This document shows positions 18,744 through 27,766 of a stretch of 44,673 nucleotides of DNA, piece after piece. Positions within the stretch are counted from its first letter, which is position 1. Each line of letters opens with the position of its first letter. The stretch spans positions 1 through 44,673 of the forward strand of contig JAGUVW010000030.1 in assembly GCA_020062665.1 (NCBI GenBank), read 5' to 3'. Source of the stretch: Pseudomonadales bacterium. Its GTDB lineage: Bacteria > Pseudomonadota > Gammaproteobacteria > Pseudomonadales > Ketobacteraceae. Made by a program: the position numbers and the translations under genes. Under the pieces are notes generated by a model. It was not told where the DNA came from, searched no databases, and saw only the letters and a list, made by a program, of their open reading frames with translations.

Positions 18744-19976
18744 TTATTTGGCCGCCGCATCACGATCCAGCTCGAAGCCGGTGTGCAGTGCGCGTACCGC
18801 CAGCTCCAGGTACTTCTCGTCGATGACGACGGAAATCTTGATCTCGGAGGTGGAGATCATCTGGATGTTGATGGACTCATTCGCCAACAGCTTGAACATC
18901 TTGCTGGCCACGCCGGCATGGGAACGCATGCCCACGCCTACGATGGAGACCTTGGCGATGGAGGCATCGCCCTGGATTTCCTTGGCGCCCAGCTCAGCGG
19001 CCACGTTCTTCAGCACGTCCAGCGCCTTGCGCAGCTCGTTCTTGTGTACGGTGAAGGTGAAGTCGGTGGTGCCATCGGCGCTCACGTTCTGCACGATCAT
19101 GTCCACTTCGATGTTGGCTTCGCCCACGGGGCCCAGGATCTTGTAAGCCGCGCCCGGCATGTCCGGCACGCCACGTACGGTGATTTTGGCTTCGTCACGA
19201 TTGAAGGCAATGCCTGAGATAACCGGCTGTTCCATAGTTTCCTCTTGATCAACGGTAATAAGGGTGCCAGGCCCTTCTTCGAATGTGGACAGTACCCGCA
19301 GGGGTACGTTGTATTTTCCAGCGAATTCCACCGAACGGATTTGCAGTACCTTGGAGCCCAGGCTAGCCATTTCCAGCATTTCCTCGAAGGTGATCTGTTC
19401 CAGGCGGCGGGCGTTCGGTACCACGCGGGGGTCGGTGGTGTAGACGCCGTCGACATCGGTGTAGATCTGGCACTCGTCGGCTTTCAGGGCCGCCGCCAGC
19501 GCCACGCCGGTGGTGTCGGAACCGCCCCGGCCCAGGGTGGTAATGTTGCCGTCTTCATCCACGCCCTGAAAGCCGGCTACTACCACGATGCGGCCTTTTT
19601 CCAGATCCTTGCGGATGCGGTCGGCGTCGATGGCCTGGATGCGGGCCTTGCCATAAGCATCGTCGGTAAGGATGCGAACCTGGGCGCCGGTGTAGGAACG
19701 GGCGTCGTAGCCGTCCTTCTGCAGCGCCATGCTCAACAGCGCAATGGTAACCTGCTCGCCGGTGGTGACCAGCACATCCAGCTCGCGGGCCGGGGGCTGA
19801 TCGTGAATTTCATTGGCCAGTGCGATCAGACGGTTGGTTTCCCCGCTCATGGCCGAAACCACGACAACCACGTCGTGCCCCTGGTCACGATACCGCTCGA
19901 CCTTCTTCGCTACGTTTTTGATTCGTTCTACGGTTCCCACCGAAGTGCCACCGTATTTCTGTACTATTAGCGCCAT
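18744..19976 (-). CDS. lysC: Aspartate kinase (lysine-sensitive type)
   Basis: 410 residues. The N-terminal amino-acid kinase domain starts with [15 protein letters not shown] and contains [15 protein letters not shown] and [16 protein letters not shown]. Two C-terminal ACT domains (about 265-400) include [12 protein letters not shown] and [18 protein letters not shown]. It phosphorylates aspartate, the first step to lysine, threonine and methionine, and the ACT domains are the usual site of feedback control. It lies 130 nt downstream of alaS. The length equals the monofunctional class, so it is not a fused kinase-dehydrogenase. Confidence 0.97.
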   Translation of the reverse strand: MALIVQKYGGTSVGTVERIKNVAKKVERYRDQGHDVVVVVSAMSGETNRLIALANEIHDQPPARELDVLVTTGEQVTIALLSMALQKDGYDARSYTGAQVRILTDDAYGKARIQAIDADRIRKDLEKGRIVVVAGFQGVDEDGNITTLGRGGSDTTGVALAAALKADECQIYTDVDGVYTTDPRVVPNARRLEQITFEEMLEMASLGSKVLQIRSVEFAGKYNVPLRVLSTFEEGPGTLITVDQEETMEQPVISGIAFNRDEAKITVRGVPDMPGAAYKILGPVGEANIEVDMIVQNVSADGTTDFTFTVHKNELRKALDVLKNVAAELGAKEIQGDASIAKVSIVGVGMRSHAGVASKMFKLLANESINIQMISTSEIKISVVIDEKYLELAVRALHTGFELDRDAAAK

Positions 19977-20106
19977 CGTCGTTTACTTGAAAGTTGTTTG
20001 AAAGGATTCGCATTCCCGTTGGATGCGAATTACACAACACCGGTTGCCGGAAGTAAACCAAGGCTTTACTGCTCGCGCCCTGATTGCCCGCCGGCCACCG
20101 AGAACT

Positions 20107-22737
20107 TCAGCCCATTTGCTGGGCCAGCCAGGATTCGGCGGCGGCAATCGCTGCCGCCAGTTGGGCCACATTGGGGCCACCGGCCATGGCCAGATCCGGG
20201 CGGCCACCGCCCTTGCCGCCCACCACTTCCGCTGCATGCTTCACCAGATCGCCGGCCTTCAGCTTGCCGGTGAGATCCTTGGTGACGCCCGCCACCAGAT
20301 CCACCTTGCCGTCGTTGGCCGCGCCCAGCAGGATCACGCCGGAACCGAGCTTGTCCTTGAGCTTGTCCACCATGTCGCGCAGGGCCTTGCCGTCCACGCC
20401 TTCGACGCTGGCATTGAGCAGCTTCACGCCGGCAACGGATTTGGCCTGGTTGATCAGATCGTCGCCGGCGCTGCTGGCCAGCTTGGCCTTCTGTTTTTCC
20501 AGCTCTTTTTCCAGCTGCTTGACCCGATCCAGCACCTGCTGGACTTTTTCCACCGCGTTGTCGCGGCTGCCCTTGAGCAGGCCGGCGATCTGGTTCAGGC
20601 TGGCTTCGGATTCGTCAATCCACGCCAACGCGCCTTCGCCGGTGACGGCTTCGATGCGGCGTACGCCGGCAGCCACGCCACCTTCGGACACGATGCGGAA
20701 CAGACCAATATCACCGGTACGGCTGGCGTGGGTGCCGCCGCAGAGTTCGATGGAAAAGTTGTCGCCGCCCATGGTGAGGACGCGGACATTGTCATCGTAT
20801 TTCTCGCCGAACAGTGCCATCGCGCCTTTGGCCTTGGCCTGCTCGATGGGCAGCACTTCGGTCACCACCGGCGCGTTGAGACGGATCTGATCGTTCACCA
20901 GTTTCTCGATGGCACGCAGTTCCGTCGGCTTCACCGCTTCGGAATGGGAAAAGTCGAAACGCAGGCGGCTTGCGGTGACCTGGGAACCTTTCTGCTGCAC
21001 ATGATTGCCGAGCACCTGGCGCAGGGCCGCGTGCATCAGGTGAGTCGCCGAGTGGTTCAGGCGGATGGCCTGACGCAGCTCATTGTTCACCACCGCTTTC
21101 ACGGTGTCGCCCACCTTCAGAGTGCCGGTTTCCAGCACGCCCACATGAACGTGTGCGCCACGCTGCTTGGTGGTGTCGGTCACGTCGAAACGGGCGCCGG
21201 CAGTTTCCAGCGTGCCCACGTCACCCACCTGGCCGCCGGATTCGGCGTAGAACGGGGTTTTGTCGAGCACGATCTGGGCGGATTGGCCGGTAGTGATGCT
21301 TTGCGCAGGCTGGCCATCAACAAAAATCTCGGTAATGCGGCCCTGATCAGCCACATGCTCGTAACCGCTGAACTGGCTCTGTGTGTGCACGTCCAAGCCA
21401 TCGTGATAATTTGCCTTGAACTTGCCGGCAGCCTTGGAGCGATTCTTCTGCGCATCCATCTCGCGCTCAAAACCGACGTGATCGATGGTGAGGCTGCGCT
21501 CGCGGGCGATGTCAGCAGTCAAATCCGCCGGAAAACCGTAGGTGTCGTAGAGTTTGAACACCACGTCGCCGGGAATCTGGTTGCCTTTCAAACCTTCCAG
21601 ATCCTGCTCCAGGATTTTCAGACCCTGCTCCAGTGTCTTGGCAAACTGCTCTTCTTCCTGCAGCAGCACCTTTTCCACCTGGGCCTGGGCTTTCTTCAGT
21701 TCGGGATAGGCATCACCCATCTCGCGCACCAACGGCGCCACCAGTTTGTGGAAGAACGGGCCTTTGGCGCCCAGCTTGTTGCCGTGACGGATCGCGCGAC
21801 GCAGGATGCGACGCAGCACATAGCCGCGACCTTCGTTGGACGGCACCACACCGTCCACGATCAAAAATGCGCAGGAGCGGATGTGGTCGGCCACCACGCG
21901 CAGGGATTTGTCTTCCAGATCCTGGGCGTCGGTAACGCGCGCCACGTCTTTCAGCAGGCTGGCGAACAGGTCGATCTCATAGTTGCTGTGCACGTGCTGC
22001 ATGACGGCGGAAATCCGCTCCAGCCCCATGCCCGTGTCCACCGACGGCTTGGGCAGCGGCACCAGGGTGCCGTCCGGCTGGCGGTCGAACTGCATGAACA
22101 CGTTGTTCCAGATTTCGATGTAGCGGTCGCCGTCTTCTTCCGGCGAACCGGGAGGGCCGCCCCAGATGTCGGGGCCGTGGTCGTAGAAAATCTCGGTGCA
22201 GGGGCCGCAGGGGCCGGTATCGCCCATCTGCCAGAAATTGTCGGACGCGTAGGGCGCGCCCTTGTTGTCGCCGATGCGGATCACGCGCTCGGCCGGCACG
22301 CCCACTTCTTTTGTCCAGATGTCGAACGCTTCGTCGTCAGTGGCGTAGACGGTGACCCAGAGTTTTTCTTTCGGCAGCTTCAGCCATTTGTCCGACGTGA
22401 GGAATTCCCAGGCGTATTGAATGGCGTCGCGCTTGAAGTAATCACCAAAGCTGAAGTTGCCCAGCATTTCGAAGAAGGTGTGGTGACGGGCGGTATAACC
22501 CACGTTTTCCAGATCGTTGTGCTTGCCGCCGGCGCGCACGCAGCGCTGGGAAGTGACGGCGCGGGTATAGGGGCGCAAATCGCGACCCAGAAACACATCC
22601 TTGAACTGCACCATGCCGGCATTGGTGAACAGCAGGGTGGGATCGTTGCCGGGAATCAGCGAACTGCTGGCCACCACGGCATGGCCCTTGGACTGGAAAT
22701 AATCGAGAAATGCTTGGCGGATTGCTGAGGTCTTCAT
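20107..22737 (-). CDS. alaS: Alanyl-tRNA synthetase
   Basis: 876 residues from the ATG at 22737, the usual AlaS length; a longer upstream extension would add an implausible Arg/Pro-rich leader. The start [19 protein letters not shown], the class II core [20 protein letters not shown], the editing-site zinc motifs [10 protein letters not shown] and [10 protein letters not shown], and the C-Ala domain with a Gly-rich end ([15 protein letters not shown]) are all present. It charges tRNA-Ala and edits Ser/Gly mischarging. It lies between recX and lysC. Confidence 0.98.
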   Translation of the reverse strand: MKTSAIRQAFLDYFQSKGHAVVASSSLIPGNDPTLLFTNAGMVQFKDVFLGRDLRPYTRAVTSQRCVRAGGKHNDLENVGYTARHHTFFEMLGNFSFGDYFKRDAIQYAWEFLTSDKWLKLPKEKLWVTVYATDDEAFDIWTKEVGVPAERVIRIGDNKGAPYASDNFWQMGDTGPCGPCTEIFYDHGPDIWGGPPGSPEEDGDRYIEIWNNVFMQFDRQPDGTLVPLPKPSVDTGMGLERISAVMQHVHSNYEIDLFASLLKDVARVTDAQDLEDKSLRVVADHIRSCAFLIVDGVVPSNEGRGYVLRRILRRAIRHGNKLGAKGPFFHKLVAPLVREMGDAYPELKKAQAQVEKVLLQEEEQFAKTLEQGLKILEQDLEGLKGNQIPGDVVFKLYDTYGFPADLTADIARERSLTIDHVGFEREMDAQKNRSKAAGKFKANYHDGLDVHTQSQFSGYEHVADQGRITEIFVDGQPAQSITTGQSAQIVLDKTPFYAESGGQVGDVGTLETAGARFDVTDTTKQRGAHVHVGVLETGTLKVGDTVKAVVNNELRQAIRLNHSATHLMHAALRQVLGNHVQQKGSQVTASRLRFDFSHSEAVKPTELRAIEKLVNDQIRLNAPVVTEVLPIEQAKAKGAMALFGEKYDDNVRVLTMGGDNFSIELCGGTHASRTGDIGLFRIVSEGGVAAGVRRIEAVTGEGALAWIDESEASLNQIAGLLKGSRDNAVEKVQQVLDRVKQLEKELEKQKAKLASSAGDDLINQAKSVAGVKLLNASVEGVDGKALRDMVDKLKDKLGSGVILLGAANDGKVDLVAGVTKDLTGKLKAGDLVKHAAEVVGGKGGGRPDLAMAGGPNVAQLAAAIAAAESWLAQQMG

Positions 22738-22889
22738 AGGGTACCGAAGCTGATGATTCCGGAATGCCCCGCCCTGCAGGCGGCAGGCTGACAAAGGGCG
22801 CAGTTTAACACCAATTTGTCTACTTTCATCAGCAGGCGAAAGGGATAAGGTTGAATTTTGCGTATGTAAGGAGGGGGTACGGGAAGGGG

Positions 22890-23333
22890 TTAGCAAGCCC
22901 CCTGCATGGCATGACGAATCTGGTCGCCGGAGAAGCCCCGATATTGCAGAAAACGCATCTGGCGGGCCTTTTCCCGCGGTTCGCGGCCGGGGCGCTGGCC
23001 AAACTTGCGCTGATGGGCCTGACGGGCCTGCTCGAACCAGTCGATGCTGTCGTCCTGCAGGCACTGCTGGACCAGTTCGCCGGCAACACCCTTTTGCCGC
23101 AGCTCGGCCTGAATGCGCAGCGGGCCATAACCCTGCAACAGCCGATGCCGCACCCAGACCTGGGCAAAACGCTCGTCGCTCTGCAGCCCCTGGGACTGCA
23201 GGGATTCGATCACACCCGCAACACTGTCGACCGGATGAGTGGCCTCCAGCTTCTGCTGCAGTTCCCGCGCGCTGTATTCGCGGCGGGACAGCAGGGTGAC
23301 AGCTTCCTGACGGATAGCCTGGTTACTTTCCAT
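22890..23333 (-). CDS. recX: Regulatory protein RecX
   Basis: 147 residues of helical repeats typical of Rec[55 protein letters not shown] and the C-terminal [16 protein letters not shown]. RecX binds RecA filaments and limits their growth. Its ribosome site GAGGT overlaps the stop codon of the upstream phasin-like gene, only 8 nt before the ATG, suggesting translational coupling to that gene. This is odd because recX normally follows recA directly; here recA is about 10 kb away. Confidence 0.95.
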   Translation of the reverse strand: MESNQAIRQEAVTLLSRREYSARELQQKLEATHPVDSVAGVIESLQSQGLQSDERFAQVWVRHRLLQGYGPLRIQAELRQKGVAGELVQQCLQDDSIDWFEQARQAHQRKFGQRPGREPREKARQMRFLQYRGFSGDQIRHAMQGAC

Positions 23334-23341
23334 GGTCGACC

Positions 23342-24094
23342 TCAGGCAGACAGCAGGCGATCCACGGTCGCGATGTAACGCTCCATGGCTTCCACCAGGG
23401 TCATGCCCTTGATCTTCTGCCGCTCGTCGAATTTGGCGCGCTCCACCAGCTTGGTGGGGCCAGGACGACGACCGGTGACATCCCCTTCCGTTGCCTGCTT
23501 GAACAGGGCGTACAGGGTGAGCATGGTTAGCTGATCCGGGGGACTGGTGAGCGTCATCAGACGCGCCTTGGCATCGTCGAATTTCTGCCGCAACTCCTGG
23601 GCCGGTACCGCTGTTTCGGGCTGACTGGCCAATGCCTTGTTTTCCACCGGTTTGAGCGCAGGCTTGACGGCTGCTCTGGGCGCGGTGGAACGTGCTGCAG
23701 GTTTGGCGGGTTTGGCATCGGTGGTCGCCACCAGCTTGGGCGCTGACACTTTCGCCACCGGACGCGGCGTAGTCAATTTCGACGTCATCACCGGCTTGGG
23801 CGTGTCGCCGGCCAGCGCCTGCTCACCCGCCTCCACCAGCTCATCAAACACGCGCTGGGATTCCTCCAGCACCAGGCTGACCGTGCCCGTACCGATGCGG
23901 GTCAGCTGTCCCACCAGCGTGTCGTCCTTGCCGTAGCCATCCCCCAACTCCATGATCTGGCGATACAGGCGGGTGCGCTCGGCATCCACTTTGCTGAACA
24001 GCCCAATGCTGGCAAGACGCACACGCTTGGCACTGATTTTGAGCCGATCCGGCAGAGACACCGGTTCGGCGACCATATCGGTTAGTTTTCCCAT
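23342..24094 (-). CDS. Phasin-like protein fused to acyl-CoA-binding (ACBP) domain
   Basis: 250 residues from the ATG at 24094, chosen because AGGA lies 7 nt before it. Residues about 15-90 resemble the N-terminus of PhaF/PhaI-type phasins (VRLASIGLFSKVDAERTRLY; TRIGTGTVSLVLEESQRVF), which coat polyhydroxyalkanoate granules. Residues about 95-165 are an Ala/Lys/Pro linker as in PhaF. The last about 80 residues match the acyl-CoA-binding fold (SPPDQLTMLTLYALFKQATE, GDVTGRRPG, KGMTLVEAMERYI). The fusion would bring acyl-CoA binding to a lipid or polymer granule (inference). It is immediately upstream of recX. Confidence 0.78.
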   Translation of the reverse strand: MGKLTDMVAEPVSLPDRLKISAKRVRLASIGLFSKVDAERTRLYRQIMELGDGYGKDDTLVGQLTRIGTGTVSLVLEESQRVFDELVEAGEQALAGDTPKPVMTSKLTTPRPVAKVSAPKLVATTDAKPAKPAARSTAPRAAVKPALKPVENKALASQPETAVPAQELRQKFDDAKARLMTLTSPPDQLTMLTLYALFKQATEGDVTGRRPGPTKLVERAKFDERQKIKGMTLVEAMERYIATVDRLLSA

Positions 24095-24286
24095 TCGAAA
24101 GTCCTGATCCACTGATTGCCCTGGCCGAGCACTGGCGTGCATCAACCGTCCCTGGAATACGCCATGACGCACACGCACCATGACGACCCGTGGGTATCTT
24201 ACAGAATGTTGATTGAATGCAAAACGGCTATGCGCTTTCAGAGGTAGCGCAGAGGCTGACACACCACGCCCCTGCGCAGCTTCCGG

Positions 24287-24595
24287 TTATTTTTTCTGCT
24301 TGGACTTCTCGATGAATTCGGATTTTGCAGCCAGAAAGCCCAGTTTGAGGGAATCCCACGCCAGCTCCAGACCATCCTTGACGTCCTGCCAAGCATCTTC
24401 GGCGGCTTCTTCCACCTTCTTCAGTTTGACTTGGACATCTTTCTGTTTGGCTTTCAGATCCTTGATGGTCTTGTCCATCTTGACCTTGGCCTCCCCCTGG
24501 GCGTCTTCCAGGCGCGCCTCCAGCCGATCGATGTCATATTCCCACTCTTCCAGCTGGGCCTTGAGTTTTTCCAGATATTCGTGGCGCTTGCTCAT
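24287..24595 (-). CDS. Small coiled-coil protein, FNR-controlled
   Basis: 102 residues, almost entirely charged heptads (residues 1-75: LEKLKAQLEEWEYDIDRLEA, LKAKQKDVQVKLKKVEEAAE), then an amphipathic helix WQDVKDGLELAWDSLKLGF. It resembles the sll1863-type stress coiled-coil proteins in length and pattern; no enzyme motif is present. A perfect FNR box lies about 58 nt upstream of the start and hsp20 is divergent from it, so it is probably induced when oxygen falls. The function is otherwise unknown. Confidence 0.8.
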   Translation of the reverse strand: MSKRHEYLEKLKAQLEEWEYDIDRLEARLEDAQGEAKVKMDKTIKDLKAKQKDVQVKLKKVEEAAEDAWQDVKDGLELAWDSLKLGFLAAKSEFIEKSKQKK

Positions 24596-24652
24596 GGTGT
24601 GATTCTCCCTTGGTAAGTTTTTGCACTGTGACAGATCGATACTGCAACCATA

Positions 24653-24666
24653 TTGATATTTATCAA
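24653..24666 (-). promoter_or_regulatory. FNR/Anr box of the coiled-coil gene
   Basis: TTGATATTTATCAA is a perfect match to the TTGAT-N4-ATCAA consensus. Its centre (24659.5) would place a class II transcription start near 24618 for the leftward gene. A weak -10 (CACAGT, 24630-24625) fits that spacing. The assignment is based on spacing; the gene fnr lies 0.7 kb away. Confidence 0.8.
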
Positions 24667-24711
24667 CAAGCAGTGGCAGCTGGATGACAAATCAACGAGG
24701 CTGCTTCGGAT

Positions 24712-24753
24712 TTGACGTGCATCAATTGAAAAACGCAGCGGTGGCCTTATACA
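24712..24753 (+). promoter_or_regulatory. FNR/Anr-dependent promoter of hsp20
   Basis: TTGACGTGCATCAA (24712-24725) matches the FNR consensus at all but one position. A -10 TATACA (24748-24753) places the start near 24760, so the box is centred at about -41.5, the exact class II activator position. The Hsp20 ATG is at 24807. Confidence 0.82.
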
Positions 24754-24806
24754 TCTTTCACACGTAGAAATACGGTGCAATTCAATCAATCCGGGAGGGA
24801 ATTCCT

Positions 24807-25241
24807 ATGTCAGCACTGCGTCCTTTTAGTAATCAGGTGGATTCATTCCAGCAACTGGTGGACAGCTTTTTCGGTCGTGGCAACATGCCGTCACTGAGCG
24901 ACAGTGGTTTCAACATGCCCGCTACCGATATTTCGGAAAGCGAGGCGGCCTATAACATCAGCGCCGAACTGCCGGGCATGAAGAAAGAAGATATCAAGGT
25001 GTCTCTGCACGATGGCGTTCTATCGATCGAAGCGGAGTCAAAAAGCGAGCACGAGGAAAAAGGCGACAAGCAGATTCGCACCGAACGCCGTTATGGCAAG
25101 TTCGTGCGCCGCTTTACACTGGGCGCAAATGTGAACGAGCAAGCCGTGGAAGCAAAATTCGAGGATGGCGTTTTGAAACTGGTGGTGCCGAAGCTGAAAG
25201 AACCCGTCACCCCCAAACCCAAAGCGATTCCCATTGGCTGA
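24807..25241 (+). CDS. Hsp20/alpha-crystallin small heat shock protein
   Basis: 144 residues. The alpha-crystallin domain spans about 40-135: ATDISESEAAYNISAELPGM, KKEDIKVSLHDGVLSIEAE, and the end GVLKLVVPKLKEP. A short C-terminal tail carries an IPIG motif of the I-x-I type used for oligomer contacts. It is an ATP-independent holdase chaperone. GGGAGGG precedes the ATG. Control by FNR (see promoter) rather than a heat-shock element is what the sequence shows. A perfect terminator follows. Confidence 0.95.
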   Translation: MSALRPFSNQVDSFQQLVDSFFGRGNMPSLSDSGFNMPATDISESEAAYNISAELPGMKKEDIKVSLHDGVLSIEAESKSEHEEKGDKQIRTERRYGKFVRRFTLGANVNEQAVEAKFEDGVLKLVVPKLKEPVTPKPKAIPIG

Positions 25242-25253
25242 TGCCTGGAAACG

Positions 25254-25283
25254 ACAAAGGCGCATGTTGTGATGCGCCTTTGT
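25254..25283 (+). terminator. Bidirectional terminator between hsp20 and fnr
   Basis: ACAAAGGCGCAT, a 6-nt loop, ATGCGCCTTTGT: a perfect 12-bp stem lying between two convergent genes. Confidence 0.85.
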
Positions 25284-25310
25284 TCGATTCAGCGGATGGT
25301 TGCGGATGGG

Positions 25311-26075
25311 TCAGGCTGTCTTCAGATCGTCATCATCCATACCATTGGACATGTGACAGAGCGATTGCATATTGAGGATTTCCACTTCCTTGCCATCCAC
25401 GAAAATCACGTCCTGTTTTTGCAAACGGGTGAATACGCGGCTGACTGTTTCCACCGCCAGCCCCAGAAAATTGCCGATGTCATTGCGCGACATGGGCAGA
25501 CGGAAACGGTTGGCGGACAGACCACGCTTGGCGTGACGGGTGGAAATACTCAGCAGCAATGATGCAATGCGTTCTTCCGCGCTCTTTTTGCTCAACAACA
25601 TGATCAATTGCTGGTCGGCCTGGATTTCACGGCTCATGAGCTGGAAGAAATGACGCTGCAGAGTGGGAATCTTGGCGGACAGCAATTCCAGTTTCTCGAA
25701 CGGAATTTCGCACACGGCAGCAGTTTCGAGCGCCTTGGCCGAGTTGGAATGGAAATTGGTGCTGATGCCGTCGATGCCGAGCACTTCGCCCGGCAGATAG
25801 AAACCAGTGACCTGCTCTTCGCCATCTTCTGTCACGGAATAGGTTTTGATGGTGCCGCTGCGCACGGCATAAATGGATGCAAAAGGATCACTGGCGCGGA
25901 ACAGATGCTCGCCTTTTTTCATCGGGCGGCTGCGCTTGATGATGCTGTCCAGCTCATCGAGTTCTTTTTCTTTCACCGCCACCGGCAGGCAGATGGGATT
26001 GAGGCTGCAATCCGTGCAGGACACGTTGAGAGTGCGGGTCGGTACTCGGTTTTTGCATTCGGTGTCGGATGACAT
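25311..26075 (-). CDS. fnr: FNR/Anr-type oxygen-sensing transcription regulator
   Basis: 254 residues from the ATG at 26075. Cys20, Cys23, Cys29 and Cys122 occupy the same positions as the [4Fe-4S] ligands of E. coli FNR, counted from this start. A cAMP-binding-type beta-roll (LFRASDPFASIYAVRSGTIK) is followed by a dimer helix and the DNA-binding helix-turn-helix (LPMSRNDIGNFLGLAVETVS, RVFTRL). ETVSR is the FNR-class recognition helix. Without oxygen the dimer activates from TTGAT-N4-ATCAA boxes, of which three occur within 2 kb. An inverted repeat upstream may control it. Confidence 0.95.
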   Translation of the reverse strand: MSSDTECKNRVPTRTLNVSCTDCSLNPICLPVAVKEKELDELDSIIKRSRPMKKGEHLFRASDPFASIYAVRSGTIKTYSVTEDGEEQVTGFYLPGEVLGIDGISTNFHSNSAKALETAAVCEIPFEKLELLSAKIPTLQRHFFQLMSREIQADQQLIMLLSKKSAEERIASLLLSISTRHAKRGLSANRFRLPMSRNDIGNFLGLAVETVSRVFTRLQKQDVIFVDGKEVEILNMQSLCHMSNGMDDDDLKTA

Positions 26076-26110
26076 ATTCTGGCGTTCCCGGATCAATCAA
26101 GATGCACGTA

Positions 26111-26138
26111 ATTGGGTCAGATAGTAGCATGACCCAAT
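26111..26138 (-). promoter_or_regulatory. Inverted repeat upstream of fnr, possible operator
   Basis: ATTGGGTCA, 10 nt, TGACCCAAT: a perfect 9-bp inverted repeat centred 50 bp before the fnr ATG. The spacer contains, read leftward, TACTAT, a possible -10. This looks like an operator overlapping the fnr promoter. It does not match the FNR consensus, and the binding protein is unknown. Confidence 0.5.
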
Positions 26139-26209
26139 CCAATTTGCGAAAAGCGCCGCAGTTCCAACTTTCTGAATTGCAAGGCGCAACAAACAAAAAT
26201 GACTCTCGT

Positions 26210-27619
26210 TCAGAGCACGCGCGAAAAGCGTCGGCCCTGCTTCAGATGATCCGGCAGATAAACATCGAATGCCATGCAGATCTTGCGCACCACCAATCGC
26301 CCCCTAGGCGTCACGATATAGCGCCCGCCTTGCGCTTCTAGCAGACCTTGCTCGACGAAACGCGCGAGGCTTTGCAGTTCGGCAGCGAAATAATTTCTGA
26401 AATCAATCTGATAGGTTTGCTGGATCTGAACGGGATCAAGCCCGTTCTGACACAGGAACGACATGATCACGGCGCGACGGATCAGATCGTCCTGCGTGAG
26501 GTGAACACCCGCCATGATGGGCGACTGTCCCGCGTCCAGACATTCCTGATACTGGGTGATGGAGCGCGTGTTCTGACAGTACACGTTATCGATCTGGCTA
26601 ATGGCCGATACGCCCATGCCAATCAGATCCGCTTCCTTGTAAGTGGTATAGCCCTGGAAATTCCGGTGGAGCTGGCCTTTCTGGTACGCCATCGCCAACT
26701 CGTCTTCCGGTTTGGCGAAGTGATCCATGCCGATGTAGACGTAGCCCGCGTCGATGAGCTGATTGGAGGCGGCGCACAGGATCGCAAGTTTTTCTTCTGC
26801 CGATGGCAATGCTTCTTCCGGCAACAGTCCCTGGGATTTGAAACGCTCCGGCAGATGGGCATAGTTGAACAGCGAGATGCGATCCGGACTCATCTGGATG
26901 ACCTGTTCTATGGTGTCGGCAACCGACGCCACACTCTGGTATGGTAAGCCATAGATAAGATCGAAATTCACGGAGCGGAACTGGTAGCTGCGGGCGGCTT
27001 CCATCAGTTCGAGCACTTGCTGGGTGGACTGCACCCGGTTGATGGCAGCCTGCACCTGCGGATCGAAATCCTGGATGCCCAGACTGATGCGGTTGAAGCC
27101 CAGTCCTTTCAGCAAACCCAGCTTGTCGGCATTGATGGTGCGCGGATCGATCTCGATGGAATATTCACCGCGCTCGGAATCCACCAGATGGAAATTGCGC
27201 CCGATCTGGTACCAGAGTTCGGTCAGCTCCGCGTCGCCGTAATAGGTGGGCGTTCCGCCACCCCAGTGCATCTGGTAAATGGGACGAGACGTACCAAAGT
27301 CCGTCGCTTTCTGGCGGATTTCCATGATCAGGTGATCCAGATAGTCACGCTTTTTTTCTTCACTTTGGGTGATTACCTTGTTGCAGGCGCAGTAATAACA
27401 AAGCGACGCGCAGAAAGGCAGGTGGACATAGATCGACAGCGGCTTTTTCGAGGCGTTACTGCGCGCCACCGCATCCAGATAGTCCTGCTGACTGAATTCT
27501 TCGTGAAACTGCAGTGCAGTGGGATAGGAGGTGTAACGCGGGCCTGGGACATCGTGCTCCCGGATGAAGTCGCTGTTCCAGAGCGACGAGCGTTGGGTTC
27601 CACCTTTCACCAGATACAT
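26210..27619 (-). CDS. hemN: Oxygen-independent coproporphyrinogen III dehydrogenase HemN
   Basis: 469 residues. The radical-SAM cluster motif is Cys70-x3-Cys74-x2-Cys77 (HLPFCASLCYYCAC); upstream is the HemN N-terminal VPGPRYTSYPTALQFHE. Later motifs are GGGTPTY and SLGIQDFDP, and the HemN C-terminal domain (RRAVIMSFLCQNGLD; GRYIVTPRGRLVVRKICMAF) is complete, separating it from HemW-like paralogues. It makes protoporphyrinogen IX in haem synthesis without oxygen. An FNR-type promoter lies upstream and the fnr gene downstream, so it is a direct regulon member. Confidence 0.97.
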   Translation of the reverse strand: MYLVKGGTQRSSLWNSDFIREHDVPGPRYTSYPTALQFHEEFSQQDYLDAVARSNASKKPLSIYVHLPFCASLCYYCACNKVITQSEEKKRDYLDHLIMEIRQKATDFGTSRPIYQMHWGGGTPTYYGDAELTELWYQIGRNFHLVDSERGEYSIEIDPRTINADKLGLLKGLGFNRISLGIQDFDPQVQAAINRVQSTQQVLELMEAARSYQFRSVNFDLIYGLPYQSVASVADTIEQVIQMSPDRISLFNYAHLPERFKSQGLLPEEALPSAEEKLAILCAASNQLIDAGYVYIGMDHFAKPEDELAMAYQKGQLHRNFQGYTTYKEADLIGMGVSAISQIDNVYCQNTRSITQYQECLDAGQSPIMAGVHLTQDDLIRRAVIMSFLCQNGLDPVQIQQTYQIDFRNYFAAELQSLARFVEQGLLEAQGGRYIVTPRGRLVVRKICMAFDVYLPDHLKQGRRFSRVL

Positions 27620-27685
27620 ATGAAATTCCTGTGTTGAATGGAGCAGGAGAGGTCACTCCTTACCTATTTTGTTGCGCATGGTGGA

Positions 27686-27726
27686 ATTATCCATGAACCC
27701 CCTGCAACGGAGTTGACGTATATCAA
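27686..27726 (-). promoter_or_regulatory. FNR/Anr-dependent promoter of hemN
   Basis: FNR box TTGACGTATATCAA (27713-27726). Read leftward, the -10 GATAAT is at 27691-27686, giving a start near 27678 and the box centred at about -41.5. Confidence 0.82.
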
Positions 27727-27766
27727 ACAAGTCACAGGGCTGTGTGAGGGGCGCAGATGCGGGTTG

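Noticed and set aside
20023-22728. A 901-residue rightward open frame opposite alaS
   Set aside because: It is the antisense shadow of alaS. Its His/Gly/Val-rich translation has no domain order, while the leftward frame is a complete AlaS.
22738-23064. An upstream extension of alaS by 109 residues
   Set aside because: The extension is low-complexity, overlaps recX, and is not part of the AlaS family length. The ATG at 22737 gives the normal N-terminus.
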